Part shown: positions 16,558 through 25,756 of the stretch, one piece after another
Layout: each line of letters starts with the position of its first letter
How positions within the stretch are numbered: the stretch's first letter is position 1
From: Jiangella endophytica
GTDB taxonomy: Bacteria > Actinomycetota > Actinomycetes > Jiangellales > Jiangellaceae
Reading direction: 5' to 3'
DNA length: 64,000 nt
Assembly (NCBI RefSeq): GCF_003427025.1
Contig: NZ_QVAI01000024.1
Coordinates: forward strand, 1 to 64,000
Position numbers and translations under genes: made by a program
Notes under the pieces: model-generated
Told to the model about the DNA's origin: nothing
Databases searched by the model: none
What the model saw: the letters and a program-made list of their open reading frames with translations, nothing else

Positions 16558-17255
16558 GCCGGGATCGCGTCGGCGACGGCGGACGCCCACAGGCGGTAAC
16601 CGGTCGCCGAGGGGTGGAAGCGGTCGGCGCAGAAGAAGTCCATGGGCGGCGGGTCGTCAGATCCGACGGTGGTCCACGTCGCCCCGGGTCGTGCCGCGCA
16701 CACCTGCCGGGCCACCTCGTCCAGGGCGGCCGCCCGCTCGCCGAGGTAGCGCCGCAACGTCCGGGGCAGCGCCGGGAACAGGCCGAACGGCGGCACCCCC
16801 GCGACGACCACGCGCGCGGCCCGTGCCGCGAGGCCGTCGACGATCACCGCGAGGTCGGCGCCCCAGTCGGCCGGCGGACGCCGGGTGAGCACGTCGTTCG
16901 CGCCGGCCAGCAGCACGGCGACGTCGTAGTCGCCGGTCAGCCGCGGCAGCAGGCGGTACCTGACGCGCCGCGCGGTGGCACCGAACTGCGCGGCCACCTC
17001 CCAGTCGACGGGACGCCCGGAGCGGGCCGCGAGCGCGTCGGCCAGGGCGCCGGCGAACCCGTCGTCGTGCGAGTCGACGCCCGAGCCGGCCGCCGTCGAC
17101 TCGCCCAGGACCGCCACCCGCAGCGGCGCCTCACCGCCCGAACCGACGGTGCCGACGGTGCCGGCGACCCGGGCGTCGACCGGCTGGGCCAGCGTGAAGG
17201 TCGAGCGCACCCACAACCCTTGCAGCGCGACGACGGGGAACAGCAGCCGATTCAC
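16554..17255 (-). CDS. SGNH/GDSL-family hydrolase
   Basis: 233 residues. Block I LGESTAAGSG (Ser), block III AGANDVLT (Asn), block V DRFHPSATGY (Asp/His): a complete SGNH esterase set. The hydrophobic N-terminus (RLLFPVVALQGLWVRS) may tether it to the membrane. GTG start after GGAAGGG; it overlaps the TetR stop by four bases. Probably an esterase or lipase acting on an acyl compound sensed by the TetR protein. Confidence 0.88.
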   Translation of the reverse strand: MNRLLFPVVALQGLWVRSTFTLAQPVDARVAGTVGTVGSGGEAPLRVAVLGESTAAGSGVDSHDDGFAGALADALAARSGRPVDWEVAAQFGATARRVRYRLLPRLTGDYDVAVLLAGANDVLTRRPPADWGADLAVIVDGLAARAARVVVAGVPPFGLFPALPRTLRRYLGERAAALDEVARQVCAARPGATWTTVGSDDPPPMDFFCADRFHPSATGYRLWASAVADAIPA

Positions 17256-17800
17256 GAGGTCGCCCTTCCAGGAAGCAGCGTGTCGACGGCGGCCCGGCTG
17301 CCGCCGCTCAGGTCGGCGCCGATCGCCTGGAGCAGCACGACCAGCGCGCCGTCGGCCAGGAATCGCGCGAGGTCGTCGGCGCCCGCACCGGTCAAGGCGG
17401 CCGCCTCGTCGAGGAGGACGGTGATGACGCTGCGGCAGCGAGCCGCCACCACCTCGTCGCGACGGGCGATCGCGGACGCCTGCAGCCACAGCCCGCCGGT
17501 GACGCCGCCGGAGAGCAACTCTCGGAAGCCGGCGCCCATCGCCGTCATCGGGTCGCCGGGCTGTTCGGCCGCGGCCGCGCGGAACGACGTCCGCACGCGT
17601 TCCCCCACCTCGTCGATGCAGGCCAGCAGCAGTCCCTGCTTGCTGCCGAAGAGGCGGAAGACGTACGGCTGCGAGACCCCGATCTCGTCGGCGACGCGCT
17701 GCAGCGCCGCCGTCGTCAGGCCGTCGTCGGCGATCACGCGCATCGCCGCGGCGACGGCGTCGGCCCGCCGCTGGGCCGCCGTACTGCGCACCGGTGCCAT
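17252..17800 (-). CDS. TetR family transcriptional regulator
   Basis: 182 residues. The N-terminal HTH reads LQRVADEIGVSQPYVFRLFG, with the usual preceding helix (AVAAAMRVIADDGL). The C-terminal ligand domain is variable. It is the first gene of an operon with SGNH hydrolase and SRPBCC protein and has a perfect palindrome 17 bases upstream of its ATG, so autorepression is likely. Confidence 0.92.
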   Translation of the reverse strand: MAPVRSTAAQRRADAVAAAMRVIADDGLTTAALQRVADEIGVSQPYVFRLFGSKQGLLLACIDEVGERVRTSFRAAAAEQPGDPMTAMGAGFRELLSGGVTGGLWLQASAIARRDEVVAARCRSVITVLLDEAAALTGAGADDLARFLADGALVVLLQAIGADLSGGSRAAVDTLLPGRATS

Positions 17801-17816
17801 GCCCGCAGCATTGCAG

Positions 17817-17832
17817 AAGTAAGTACTTACTT
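17817..17832. promoter_or_regulatory. TetR operator palindrome
   Basis: AAGTAAGTACTTACTT is a perfect 16-base palindrome 17 bases upstream of the TetR start, the usual place and form of a TetR autoregulatory operator. Confidence 0.8.
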
Positions 17833-17881
17833 ACAAGACCTCGGTGCGGACGATCGACGGCGACCCTCGAGTGGCGGCGCC

Positions 17882-18154
17882 TCAGCCGAGGCCGAGCCGC
17901 TGCCAGGTCTGCTTGCCGGGGATGCCGTCGGCGTCAGTACCCTTCCAGCCCTGATCCTCCTGGAACGCCTTGACCGCGGCCTGGTCGGTGGCCGACCAGG
18001 AGCGGCTCGGACCCTCCTTGTAGAGGTCGCGGTATTTCTTGCCGCGCAACACCAGCGCGGAGCCGACCAGGAGCACGTAGTCGTTCACCTTGCCCGCCCC
18101 GAACACCTCGGGCCCCGGGTACGGCACGACTTCGACCACCACGGCTTCGGACAT
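17882..18154 (-). CDS. Small peptidoglycan-binding domain protein
   Basis: 90 residues. The C-terminal part (SWSATDQAAVKAFQEDQGW then KGTDADGIPGKQTWQRLGLG) is the peptidoglycan-binding module found at the end of actinobacterial and phage lysins, but no catalytic domain precedes it. There is no signal peptide, so export would need another route. The ATG follows GGAGGGGAC. It may be a stand-alone cell-wall binder or a fragment of a lysin. Confidence 0.78.
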   Translation of the reverse strand: MSEAVVVEVVPYPGPEVFGAGKVNDYVLLVGSALVLRGKKYRDLYKEGPSRSWSATDQAAVKAFQEDQGWKGTDADGIPGKQTWQRLGLG

Positions 18155-18391
18155 GTCCCCTCCAGCGTGATCGGCGACGATCCTGGGCTCAGCGTAGGGA
18201 CCAGCCGGCCGCCTTCGCAGCACGTTGGCACGTATCGGCATGGTCACGCGCAATGTGACACGCAGTCACAAGGCTGCGCCCGCTCAGCCGTCTCCGGCCG
18301 AGTTCACCGAAGATCATAAAATAATGATCACGATGACTACCAGAAACCGGACAAGACGGGATAATGGCGATGTAGTGCAGGGGGATGGATC

Positions 18392-19774
18392 GTGGGGCGA
18401 AACAGCGGTGTGCGGTGGAGTACCCCGCACCAGCATTCGGCGCGGTTGCTGATCTTGACAACCGCGGCGGGACTGAGCGCCCTGCTCGCGCAGTCCTGGG
18501 TCGGCGCACCCTGGTGGCTGATCATCGCTCTCTGCGGCGCCGCCGGCATCGGAATGCCCGCGACCTGGTGGCTGCGGCAGCAGGCGGCGCGCTGGGACCA
18601 GCAGGACCACGCCATCGAGTCCACCATCCGGTCGGCACTCGACGACAGCACCCTTCCACTGGTCGGCGAGACGAATCTCGAGCTCTTCGGCGTGCACCGA
18701 TCGCTGCTGCCGGTCCCCTATCTGGTGCGCGACGCCCACATGACGGTCGTCGACACTCTCGATTCGGGCCGGCCCGTGCTGCTGCTGGGGCATCCCATGG
18801 CGGGCAAGACGCGACTCGGGGCCGAGGTGGTCCGGCGGCACTTCGCCGAGCGGCCGCTCGTCGTCCCGGCGCCGCCACGCGGGCTGGCGCAGCTGTTCAG
18901 CGCGGGCGCCAGCCCCGTCCGTACGGTCATCTGGCTCGACGACCTCGATCGTTACCTGCACCAGGAGCACTTCCGGGTGGAGTGGCTCGACCGCGCGGTC
19001 CGGGCCCGGAACGTCGTCGTCGCGACGATGCGCACGGGCCCCTATGAGAACCACCTCCCGACCCGCGGCGCACGGCAGCCGCAGTGGGAGCTCCTGGAGC
19101 GCTTCCAGACGGTCTGGCTGCACGCCGACGACACCGAGCGGGCCAGGCTGGCCGCCGTCTCGGGCGATCCGCGGGTCCGCGCCGGCATCCGGCGCTACGG
19201 CGTGGCCGAGTATCACGGCGGCGGCGTCGTCGCCATCGAGCGATGGCACGCCGGCGAGTCCCGCCACCCGCTCGCCGCGGCACTGGTCCGGGTCGCGGCC
19301 GACTGGCGCCGCGCCGGCCTCGACGCCGCCTCCGAGCCGGTGCTGCGCGCGCTGGCGCCGTACTACCTGCCGTCTCCGGACCGGCAGGTCACGACCGAGA
19401 CCGTCCGCGAGGCGCTGGAGTGGGCGGGCGAGCTGATCGACGAGACCGTGGCGCTGCTCGAGCCGACTCCGGCCGGCTGGCGCGCGTTCGACGTCGTGGT
19501 CGACCACGTCGCGGCCCAGGGCCGGCCGATCCCGGACGCGACCTGGGATGCCGTGCTCGCCGCCGCCGGCCATCGCCTGGTCGCGGTCTGCCACGCCGCG
19601 GCCGTGGTCCACCATCGCCCCGACATCGCGGAACGGGCATGGCGGCAAGCGGTCGAGCGCCACGGCGACGCCGCCCTGTTCGAGGCCGGGCTGCTGCGCG
19701 AACGGCTGGAACCCGGCGTCGACACCGCGTGGTGGTCCGACCCTCCGTCGATCCCGCCGCTGCCCTGGCACTGA
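18392..19774 (+). CDS. Membrane-anchored P-loop (STAND-like) NTPase
   Basis: 460 residues. Two N-terminal membrane segments (LLILTTAAGLSALLA, about 19-33; WWLIIALCGAAGIGMPATWW, 41-60) precede VPYLVRDAH and a P-loop: Walker A GHPMAGKT (133-140), Walker B TVIWLDDLD (about 178-186). This resembles actinobacterial STAND-type regulators that have a PYLxRD motif before the ATPase. The C-terminal 250 residues are helical without clear repeats. GTG start after CAGGGGGATGG. Function unknown; signalling or defence are both possible. Confidence 0.7.
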   Translation: MGRNSGVRWSTPHQHSARLLILTTAAGLSALLAQSWVGAPWWLIIALCGAAGIGMPATWWLRQQAARWDQQDHAIESTIRSALDDSTLPLVGETNLELFGVHRSLLPVPYLVRDAHMTVVDTLDSGRPVLLLGHPMAGKTRLGAEVVRRHFAERPLVVPAPPRGLAQLFSAGASPVRTVIWLDDLDRYLHQEHFRVEWLDRAVRARNVVVATMRTGPYENHLPTRGARQPQWELLERFQTVWLHADDTERARLAAVSGDPRVRAGIRRYGVAEYHGGGVVAIERWHAGESRHPLAAALVRVAADWRRAGLDAASEPVLRALAPYYLPSPDRQVTTETVREALEWAGELIDETVALLEPTPAGWRAFDVVVDHVAAQGRPIPDATWDAVLAAAGHRLVAVCHAAAVVHHRPDIAERAWRQAVERHGDAALFEAGLLRERLEPGVDTAWWSDPPSIPPLPWH

Positions 19775-19910
19775 GCCGAGCGGCGCGCTCGCAGCTCCAC
19801 GGCTGGGCCCGGCGCGATGCTGCACCGAGGGTCTTGCCGCGCAACGACGGCGCCGCTATCGTGGCACGACGTTTCATGTCGATCCGCCGGACTCGTACGG
19901 GAGTGGACGC

Positions 19911-21884
19911 ATGCCACGCACCGCCGTCGTCGCCGCCATCGCCGCACTGGGACTCACCGCCGGGCTGGGGGTGAGCACGACGGCCGCCGCACCAGCCGGT
20001 CCCGGCGACGTCCGCACGTTCGACGCGGAACCACTCGGCGCGCCACCGGCCGGCTACACCACGCAGGGCGACGTGACCGTCGCCGAAGCGCCGTTCGGCG
20101 CGAACGGCAACCGCGCGGTACACCTGGCGGACTACACGGCGATCCTCCAGTCACGCCTGCAGATACCCGCTCCCGCGACCGCTGCCAGGCGGTTCGAGTT
20201 CGACTTCGCGATGCACACGACCCGGCAGGCGGTGTTCGTCGCCGTGCACGCCGAGGGTGACAACCCGGCGCTCGGCGCGTACCGGTTCATGATCACCCCG
20301 GTGTACGCGTACGGCGGCAGCACCACCGCCCAGGTCCTGGTCTACGACGGCCGGCAGTACCTGCGCCTGGCGACCGTCCCGATGCTCACGGCCCGCGACG
20401 ACCCGAGCCGGGTCCGCATCGACGCGAGCGCCGCGGCCGCGGTGCTGACGGTGAACGGAATGTCGTTCCGTACGACCGTCCGCGCATCCGGCGGCAGCGC
20501 GATCACCGGCGTGGAACTGGCCTCCAGTGGCGCGGCCGGCGTCGGCTCGGACGGGTACCTGGACGACATCGCGCTGAGCGACCTCGACCCGGCCGGCCCG
20601 GCATTCGCCGAAGGGCTGCCCGTCTCCGGCGTGCTCCCGTCCTACGTCGCCGAGAAGCACCCGGCGTCCACCGTCGTCGCGACGATCGACGCGCCCGGCG
20701 TCCGGGCGTCCCAGGTGCGCGCCCAGGTCGTCGTCGACGGCGTCGACCAGCCGATCGCGGGGCGCGTGCACGGCGAGCCGGGACGGCTGGTGATCAGCGC
20801 CCCGATCGACGGCGACGACATCGGGCTGCACCCCGTGACCGTCACCGCCACCGACCTGCGCACCGGCGTGACCCGGTCGGCCCAGATGCGGATCCAGGCG
20901 TACTCGCCGATCCCCGCCCAGGTCGTCGCGCAGGAGCCCGCGGGGGCGGCCGAGCCGCGCTTCCCCGACGCCGTCCGCCTGGCCGACGGCACCATCGTGC
21001 TGGCCTACCACTACGCCGACGCCCACACGAACGCCGACGGCGTGGTCCGCATGGTCCGCTCCGCCGACGGCGGCGCGACGTGGACGGACCCCGTCACCGT
21101 CGCCGCGACCGACGGCGCCGACAACCGCGACCCCAAGCTCAGCGTCCTGCGGGACGGAACGGTGCTGCTGACGGTGTTCCGCACCGACTGGTCGACCCGG
21201 CCGGAGTCCAACCTCGGCACGTTCGTCTACCGGTCGGCCGACGGCGGGCTGACGTTCCCCGAGGTCACGCGGATCGAGAGCGCACAGCCCGGCGCCTGGC
21301 AGCACGGCCCCGCGGTCGAACTGCCGGACGGCGACATCCTGCAGCCGCTCTACGGGTACGGCGCACGGGTCGCCCGCAGCACCGACGGCGGCCGCACCTT
21401 CCCCGCGGCGAACGAGATCACCGTCGTCGAGGACGACGAGCGGTTCTCCAACGGCGAGCCGAACATCGTCCGGCTGCCCGGTGGCGAGCTGGTCATGCAG
21501 ATCCGCCGGCACGACAACGTGCTGGCCATCGAGAGCGAGTCGACCCTCGTCCGCTCCTTCGACGACGGCCGCACCTGGACCGCACCCGAACCCACCGGCC
21601 TGCCGGCGTCGTCGGCGCACCTCCTGGTCACCGACGACGGCTCGGTGCTGATGACGTACGGCAACTACGCGCAGGCGGGCCGGCCGACGTACGGCGTGCT
21701 GATCGACGACCCGTCGGGGCCGTGGACGGACCAGCGGCCGGTCGCGCTGTACAACTCCGGCTGGGAGGACCAGGCCAACCCGACCAGCATCCAGCTCGAC
21801 GACGGCTCGTTCCTGAGCTTCGGCTTCGACGTCGCCGATCGCACGGTCGTCTCGTTCCGCACCACCGCGGCCGACTACGACTGA
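19911..21884 (+). CDS. Secreted sialidase-like BNR-repeat protein
   Basis: 657 residues. A Sec signal (MPRTAVVAAIAALGLTAGLG, cleavage near AAA) leads to an N-terminal beta-sandwich of about 200 residues, an Ig-like stretch, then a six-bladed sialidase-type propeller with Asp-boxes SADGGATW, SADGGLTF, STDGGRTF and SFDDGRTW. Such enzymes release sialic acids or related sugars from glycans outside the cell; catalytic Arg, Tyr and Glu cannot be assigned with confidence by eye. Ribosome binding site GGGAGTGG. A long palindrome follows the stop. Confidence 0.85.
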   Translation: MPRTAVVAAIAALGLTAGLGVSTTAAAPAGPGDVRTFDAEPLGAPPAGYTTQGDVTVAEAPFGANGNRAVHLADYTAILQSRLQIPAPATAARRFEFDFAMHTTRQAVFVAVHAEGDNPALGAYRFMITPVYAYGGSTTAQVLVYDGRQYLRLATVPMLTARDDPSRVRIDASAAAAVLTVNGMSFRTTVRASGGSAITGVELASSGAAGVGSDGYLDDIALSDLDPAGPAFAEGLPVSGVLPSYVAEKHPASTVVATIDAPGVRASQVRAQVVVDGVDQPIAGRVHGEPGRLVISAPIDGDDIGLHPVTVTATDLRTGVTRSAQMRIQAYSPIPAQVVAQEPAGAAEPRFPDAVRLADGTIVLAYHYADAHTNADGVVRMVRSADGGATWTDPVTVAATDGADNRDPKLSVLRDGTVLLTVFRTDWSTRPESNLGTFVYRSADGGLTFPEVTRIESAQPGAWQHGPAVELPDGDILQPLYGYGARVARSTDGGRTFPAANEITVVEDDERFSNGEPNIVRLPGGELVMQIRRHDNVLAIESESTLVRSFDDGRTWTAPEPTGLPASSAHLLVTDDGSVLMTYGNYAQAGRPTYGVLIDDPSGPWTDQRPVALYNSGWEDQANPTSIQLDDGSFLSFGFDVADRTVVSFRTTAADYD

Positions 21885-21892
21885 ACCCCCGC

Positions 21893-21952
21893 TTCCATGA
21901 TCATCAACCTTTCTGGTCGTGATGGCGACACGAAAGGTTGATGATCATGGAA
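21893..21952. repeat. Perfect long palindrome with TGATCATCAAC core
   Basis: Arms of 21 bases (21893-21913 and 21932-21952) pair perfectly around an 18-base loop, beginning nine bases after the sialidase stop. The core is shared with 12457-12514. It could terminate transcription, but the shared sequence suggests a dispersed palindromic repeat. Confidence 0.82.
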
Positions 21953-22045
21953 CACGGGCGCAACACGAGCCCGCGACCGTGACTCCTGGTCGCGGATACA
22001 AGATTCATCCCCCGCCGCGACGCCCCCTGCCCGAAGGGAGTCGTC

Positions 22046-23287
22046 ATGTCGACGCACCACTGGAGCACGGCCAGCCGGCGCAGCCTGCTGGCGGCCGGCC
22101 TCGCCGTCCCGCTCGCCGCCGCCATCGGCGGCACCACCTCTGCCCAAGCCGGCAACGGGCAGAGTGGCCGGATGAAGTACGACCACCACGTGAAGTCCAC
22201 CCCGGACCACCTGCACTGGGGCGGCTTCCCGATCGGCTGGGAGCCGGCCGTCACGATGCGCTCGGGCCAGACCGTGCGCGTCGACACCCTGTCCCACCAG
22301 GGCTTCACCAACCCGAACGTGCACCCGCGGGACTATTTCGGCGCCTTCGGGGTGAAGCCGCGCGAGATCCTGTCCGACGGGATCGCGTTCTGGGAGACGC
22401 TGCCCGAGCGCCAGGCCGCGAACCGGCAGTACGGCGGCCACGTCCTCACCGGCCCGATCAACGTCCGCGGCGCCGAGCCGGGCGACACCATCGCGATCGA
22501 CATCATCGACATCGACACCCGGGTGCCGTACGGCTTCAACAACACCGCGCCGACCAGCGGCGTCATGGCCGAGTTCTACCCGGGCTGGCGCGAGGGCGAC
22601 GCCGGCCTGGACATCCCGGCGCAGATCCCGCCGGACCTGCCCGCCGGCGTCTGGCCGGACGTGCGCACGCATCTCTACCGGACCGGCATGCACCGCGGCC
22701 GCGAGGTCGTCTTCTTCTCCGACGACATCATCATCCCCACGCACAAGTTCATGGGGATCATCGCCGTCGCGTCGCCGGCCGGTGAGTTCATCGGCAACAC
22801 CGAGGACGCCCCGCCGCCGGCCACCGGCGTGCAGAACTCCACGCCGCCCGGGAAGTTCGGCGGCAACATGGACGTCCGCGACCTCAACGTCGGCACGACG
22901 CTCTACCTGCCCGTCTTCCAGCCGGGCGCGCAGGTCTTCATCGGCGACCCGCACAGCTGCCAAGGCGACGGCGAGGTCAGCGGCACCGCGGTCGAGCACT
23001 CGCTGTCGGGCACGTTCCGCATCACGGTGATCAAGAACGTCGCGACCGAGCTGCCCTGGGCCGAGACCGACGACCACTGGATGATGATGGGCATCCACTG
23101 GGACCTCGACCGCGCCATGCGGATCGCCGTCGAGAAGACCGTCGACTTCCTCGTCACCACTCAGGGACTGACGGTCCCGAAGGCCTACTCGTTCGCCTCG
23201 ATCGCCGTGAACTACCACAACGCCGAGGTCGTCGACCGGACCCAGGTCGTCACCGGCTACATCCCCAAGAGCGTCTTCCGCCGCTGA
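22046..23287 (+). CDS. Tat-exported acetamidase/formamidase family protein
   Basis: 413 residues. A twin-arginine-type signal (ASRRSLLAAGLAVPLAAAI) precedes a complete FmdA/AmdA domain: DHLHWGGFPIGWEPAVTM, GHVLTGPINVRGAEPGDT, GGNMDVRDLNVGTTLYLPV and GDPHSCQGDGEVSGTAVE, the last two being family hallmarks with metal-binding Asp/His. The family hydrolyses short amides to ammonium and the acid. Export is unusual for the classical enzymes and points to an extracytoplasmic substrate. ATG after GAAGGGAG. A 16-base-arm hairpin follows the stop. Confidence 0.9.
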   Translation: MSTHHWSTASRRSLLAAGLAVPLAAAIGGTTSAQAGNGQSGRMKYDHHVKSTPDHLHWGGFPIGWEPAVTMRSGQTVRVDTLSHQGFTNPNVHPRDYFGAFGVKPREILSDGIAFWETLPERQAANRQYGGHVLTGPINVRGAEPGDTIAIDIIDIDTRVPYGFNNTAPTSGVMAEFYPGWREGDAGLDIPAQIPPDLPAGVWPDVRTHLYRTGMHRGREVVFFSDDIIIPTHKFMGIIAVASPAGEFIGNTEDAPPPATGVQNSTPPGKFGGNMDVRDLNVGTTLYLPVFQPGAQVFIGDPHSCQGDGEVSGTAVEHSLSGTFRITVIKNVATELPWAETDDHWMMMGIHWDLDRAMRIAVEKTVDFLVTTQGLTVPKAYSFASIAVNYHNAEVVDRTQVVTGYIPKSVFRR

Positions 23288-23612
23288 CGCCGCGAGACGT
23301 CGACCGTCCCACATCGTGGACGGTCGACGTCTCAGCAGGTAACCATTCGGCATTGCCCTCGTCACAATTCCGCTGCTCCGGACGTCCTCGGTTGGCCGAC
23401 GATCACCGGGTTGGGCTAGCGTCACCAGCGACCGAACCAGACCAGACGCGGTTGAGGTTGTCGGCCGATGGCGCGGGCTCATGCCTGCGGTGCCGCTTTC
23501 GCCCTCGCTCGCGTCGCTCGTCGCGTGGCTCACCGGCCGCCTTGATTCAAGGGCGCCGAAGCGCGCCCGGTGGACCCGGTGCGTCGCGTGGCAGACGAAC
23601 GAAGGGGAGGGC
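23288..23612. other. Intergenic leader of the betaine transporter operon
   Basis: After the terminator about 280 bases precede the ABC operon. No open frame with a ribosome binding site and no recognisable riboswitch is visible; it presumably holds the operon promoter. Confidence 0.5.
23294..23333 (+). terminator. Rho-independent-like hairpin after acetamidase
   Basis: Perfect 16-base arms (23294-23309 and 23318-23333) with an 8-base loop, seven bases after the stop. There is no T-run, as is common in actinobacteria. Confidence 0.8.
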
Positions 23613-24821
23613 GTGACCGCCTTACGCGCGGAAGGACTGTTCAAGGTCTTCGGCCGAGGCGCCGACGACGCCGTTCGACGGCTCCGGGACGGCGCGAGCC
23701 GTGCCGACGTCGTGGCGCAGGGGGCGACCCCGGCGGTGATCGACGCGAGCTTCGAGGTGCAGCCGGGCGAGATCTTCGTCGTGATGGGCCTCTCCGGCTC
23801 GGGCAAGTCCACGCTGATCAGAATGCTCAACGGCCTGTGGGAGCCCACGGCCGGCCACGTCTACATCGACGGCGTCGACATCTCCGGCATCGGCGCGGCG
23901 CAACTGCGTGAAGTGCGGCAACGGAAGATCAGCATGGTCTTCCAGCACTTCGCGCTGCTGCCGCACCGCACCGTCGCCGAGAACGCGGCCTACGCGCTGG
24001 ACATCCAGGGCAGGCCCAAGGACGAGCAGCGTGCCAAGGCCGCCGAGGCGCTGGAGCTGGTCGGGCTGGGTGGCTGGGAGGACCGCTATCCGGCCCAGCT
24101 GTCCGGCGGTATGCAGCAGCGGGTCGGACTGGCCCGCGCGCTGGCGGCCGGCAGCGACATCATGCTGATGGACGAGGCGTTCTCCGCCCTGGACCCGCTG
24201 ATCCGGCGCGAGATGCAGGACCAGCTGCTCGAGCTCCAGGCCAGCCTGGGCAAGACCGTGGTGTTCATCACGCACGACCTCAACGAGGCCATGCGGCTGG
24301 GCGATCGCATCGCGGTGATGCGCGACGGCCGGATCGTGCAGGTCGGGACGGCGGAGGAGGTGCTGCGCGACCCCGCGAACGACTACGTCGCGCAGTTCGT
24401 CGCCGACGTCGACCGCACCCGCGTGCTCACGGCGTCCAGCGTCATGGTGCCGGCCCAGCTCCAGGTCAACGCGTCGGCCGGGCCGCGGGTGGCGCTGCAC
24501 GGCATGCGCGACAAGCAGCTCAGCGCGGCGTTCGTCGTCGCCCGGGACCGCAAGCTGCGCGGCGTCGTCCGTGACGAGGCGGTCGTCGCGAGCGTCAACC
24601 GCGGCGACAGCACCCTCGAGTCGATCGTCGACTCCGACGTCGCCTCCGTCCACCCGGACACCGTGCTGGCCGAGCTGTTCGCGCCGTCGGCCGAGTCGGT
24701 CCTGCCGCTCGCGGTCGTGGACGACGACGGCCGGCTCCTGGGCGTGATCCCGCGGGTGACGCTGCTCACCGCGATGGCCAGCCTGGCCGAGGCACAGCCG
24801 GATCTGGAGGTGGTCCGATGA
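23613..24821 (+). CDS. Glycine betaine/proline ABC importer ATPase
   Basis: 402 residues. Walker A GLSGSGKST, signature LSGGMQQRVGLARALA, Walker B IMLMDEAFSALDP, H-loop VFITHD. The family-specific MVFQHFALLPHRTV is present. The C-terminal 120 residues form tandem CBS domains (VARDRKLRGVVRDEAVV... and LPLAVVDDDGRLLGVIPRV), as in ProV/OpuAA, which gate the importer by ionic strength. GTG start after GAAGGGGAGG. First gene of a three-gene osmoprotectant import operon. Confidence 0.95.
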   Translation: MTALRAEGLFKVFGRGADDAVRRLRDGASRADVVAQGATPAVIDASFEVQPGEIFVVMGLSGSGKSTLIRMLNGLWEPTAGHVYIDGVDISGIGAAQLREVRQRKISMVFQHFALLPHRTVAENAAYALDIQGRPKDEQRAKAAEALELVGLGGWEDRYPAQLSGGMQQRVGLARALAAGSDIMLMDEAFSALDPLIRREMQDQLLELQASLGKTVVFITHDLNEAMRLGDRIAVMRDGRIVQVGTAEEVLRDPANDYVAQFVADVDRTRVLTASSVMVPAQLQVNASAGPRVALHGMRDKQLSAAFVVARDRKLRGVVRDEAVVASVNRGDSTLESIVDSDVASVHPDTVLAELFAPSAESVLPLAVVDDDGRLLGVIPRVTLLTAMASLAEAQPDLEVVR

Positions 24822-25693
24822 GCGACTCCTTCGACCCGCTGGATCCGCGCTTGCGGGTCGGCACCTGGGTCTCCGACGCGTTCGACTGGTTCACCGACAC
24901 CTTCCAGCCGGTCCTCGACCTCGTCGACACCGTGCTCGACGGCGCCTACAGCGCCGTCGTGGACGTGCTGAGCGCGCCACCGTTCCTGGTCATGATCGTG
25001 CTGTTCGCCGCCCTCGGCTGGGCGGTGCGGTCGTGGAAGTTCGCCGTCTTCACCGTGGTCGGGTTCTACCTGATCGCGGCGATGGACCGCTGGGACGGCG
25101 CCATGCAGACGCTGTCCCTGGTGTTGGTCGCCGCGTTCATCGGGACGCTCATCGCGGTGCCGCTGGGCATCTGGGCGGCTCGTTCGCCGACCGTGAGCAA
25201 CCTGCTGCGGCCGGTGCTCGACTTCATGCAGACGATGCCGGCGATGGTCTACCTGATTCCGACGCTCGGCGCGTTCGGCATCGGCGTCGTCCCCGGAATG
25301 ATCTCGACCATCGTGTTCGCCATGCCGCCCGGTGTCCGGTTCACCGAACTGGCCATCCGGCAGGTCGACACCGAGGTGGTGGAGGCCGGCCAGGCGTTCG
25401 GGTCGTCGCCGGCGCGGATCCTGCGGCAGATCCAGTTGCCGCTGGCGCTGCCGACGATCATGGCCGGGATCAACCAGGTCATCATGCTGTCGCTGTCGAT
25501 GGTGGTCCTCGCGGCCATGGTCGGAGCGGCCGGGCTCGGCCTGGACGTCGTGGCCGGTCTGTCGTCCCTGAACGTGGCTCGCGGCGTAGAGGCCGGTCTG
25601 GCCGTCGTCGTGCTGGCCATCTACCTGGACCGTGTGGTCTCGGCCCTGGCCGACCGCGCCCCAGTCGTCCGGGCGTCGAGAGTGCGCGCCTGA
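24818..25693 (+). CDS. Glycine betaine/proline ABC importer permease
   Basis: 291 residues with about six or seven membrane segments. The EAA loop EAGQAFGSSPARILRQIQLP is clear, and VYLIPTLGAFGIGVVPGMIS is typical of ProW/OpuAB. The first 50 residues are amphipathic, as in the family. The ATG overlaps the ATPase stop (ATGA), so the two are translationally coupled. Confidence 0.95.
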   Translation: MSDSFDPLDPRLRVGTWVSDAFDWFTDTFQPVLDLVDTVLDGAYSAVVDVLSAPPFLVMIVLFAALGWAVRSWKFAVFTVVGFYLIAAMDRWDGAMQTLSLVLVAAFIGTLIAVPLGIWAARSPTVSNLLRPVLDFMQTMPAMVYLIPTLGAFGIGVVPGMISTIVFAMPPGVRFTELAIRQVDTEVVEAGQAFGSSPARILRQIQLPLALPTIMAGINQVIMLSLSMVVLAAMVGAAGLGLDVVAGLSSLNVARGVEAGLAVVVLAIYLDRVVSALADRAPVVRASRVRA

Positions 25694-25756
25694 ACGTCGC
25701 TTCACGAGTAGGTCCTCGAACCCAGAGTGCCTGGTAGTCGAATCCAGAGGAGAATC

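Noticed and set aside
23334-23612. Riboswitch before the betaine importer
   Set aside because: No conserved riboswitch core or stem arrangement could be recognised by eye.
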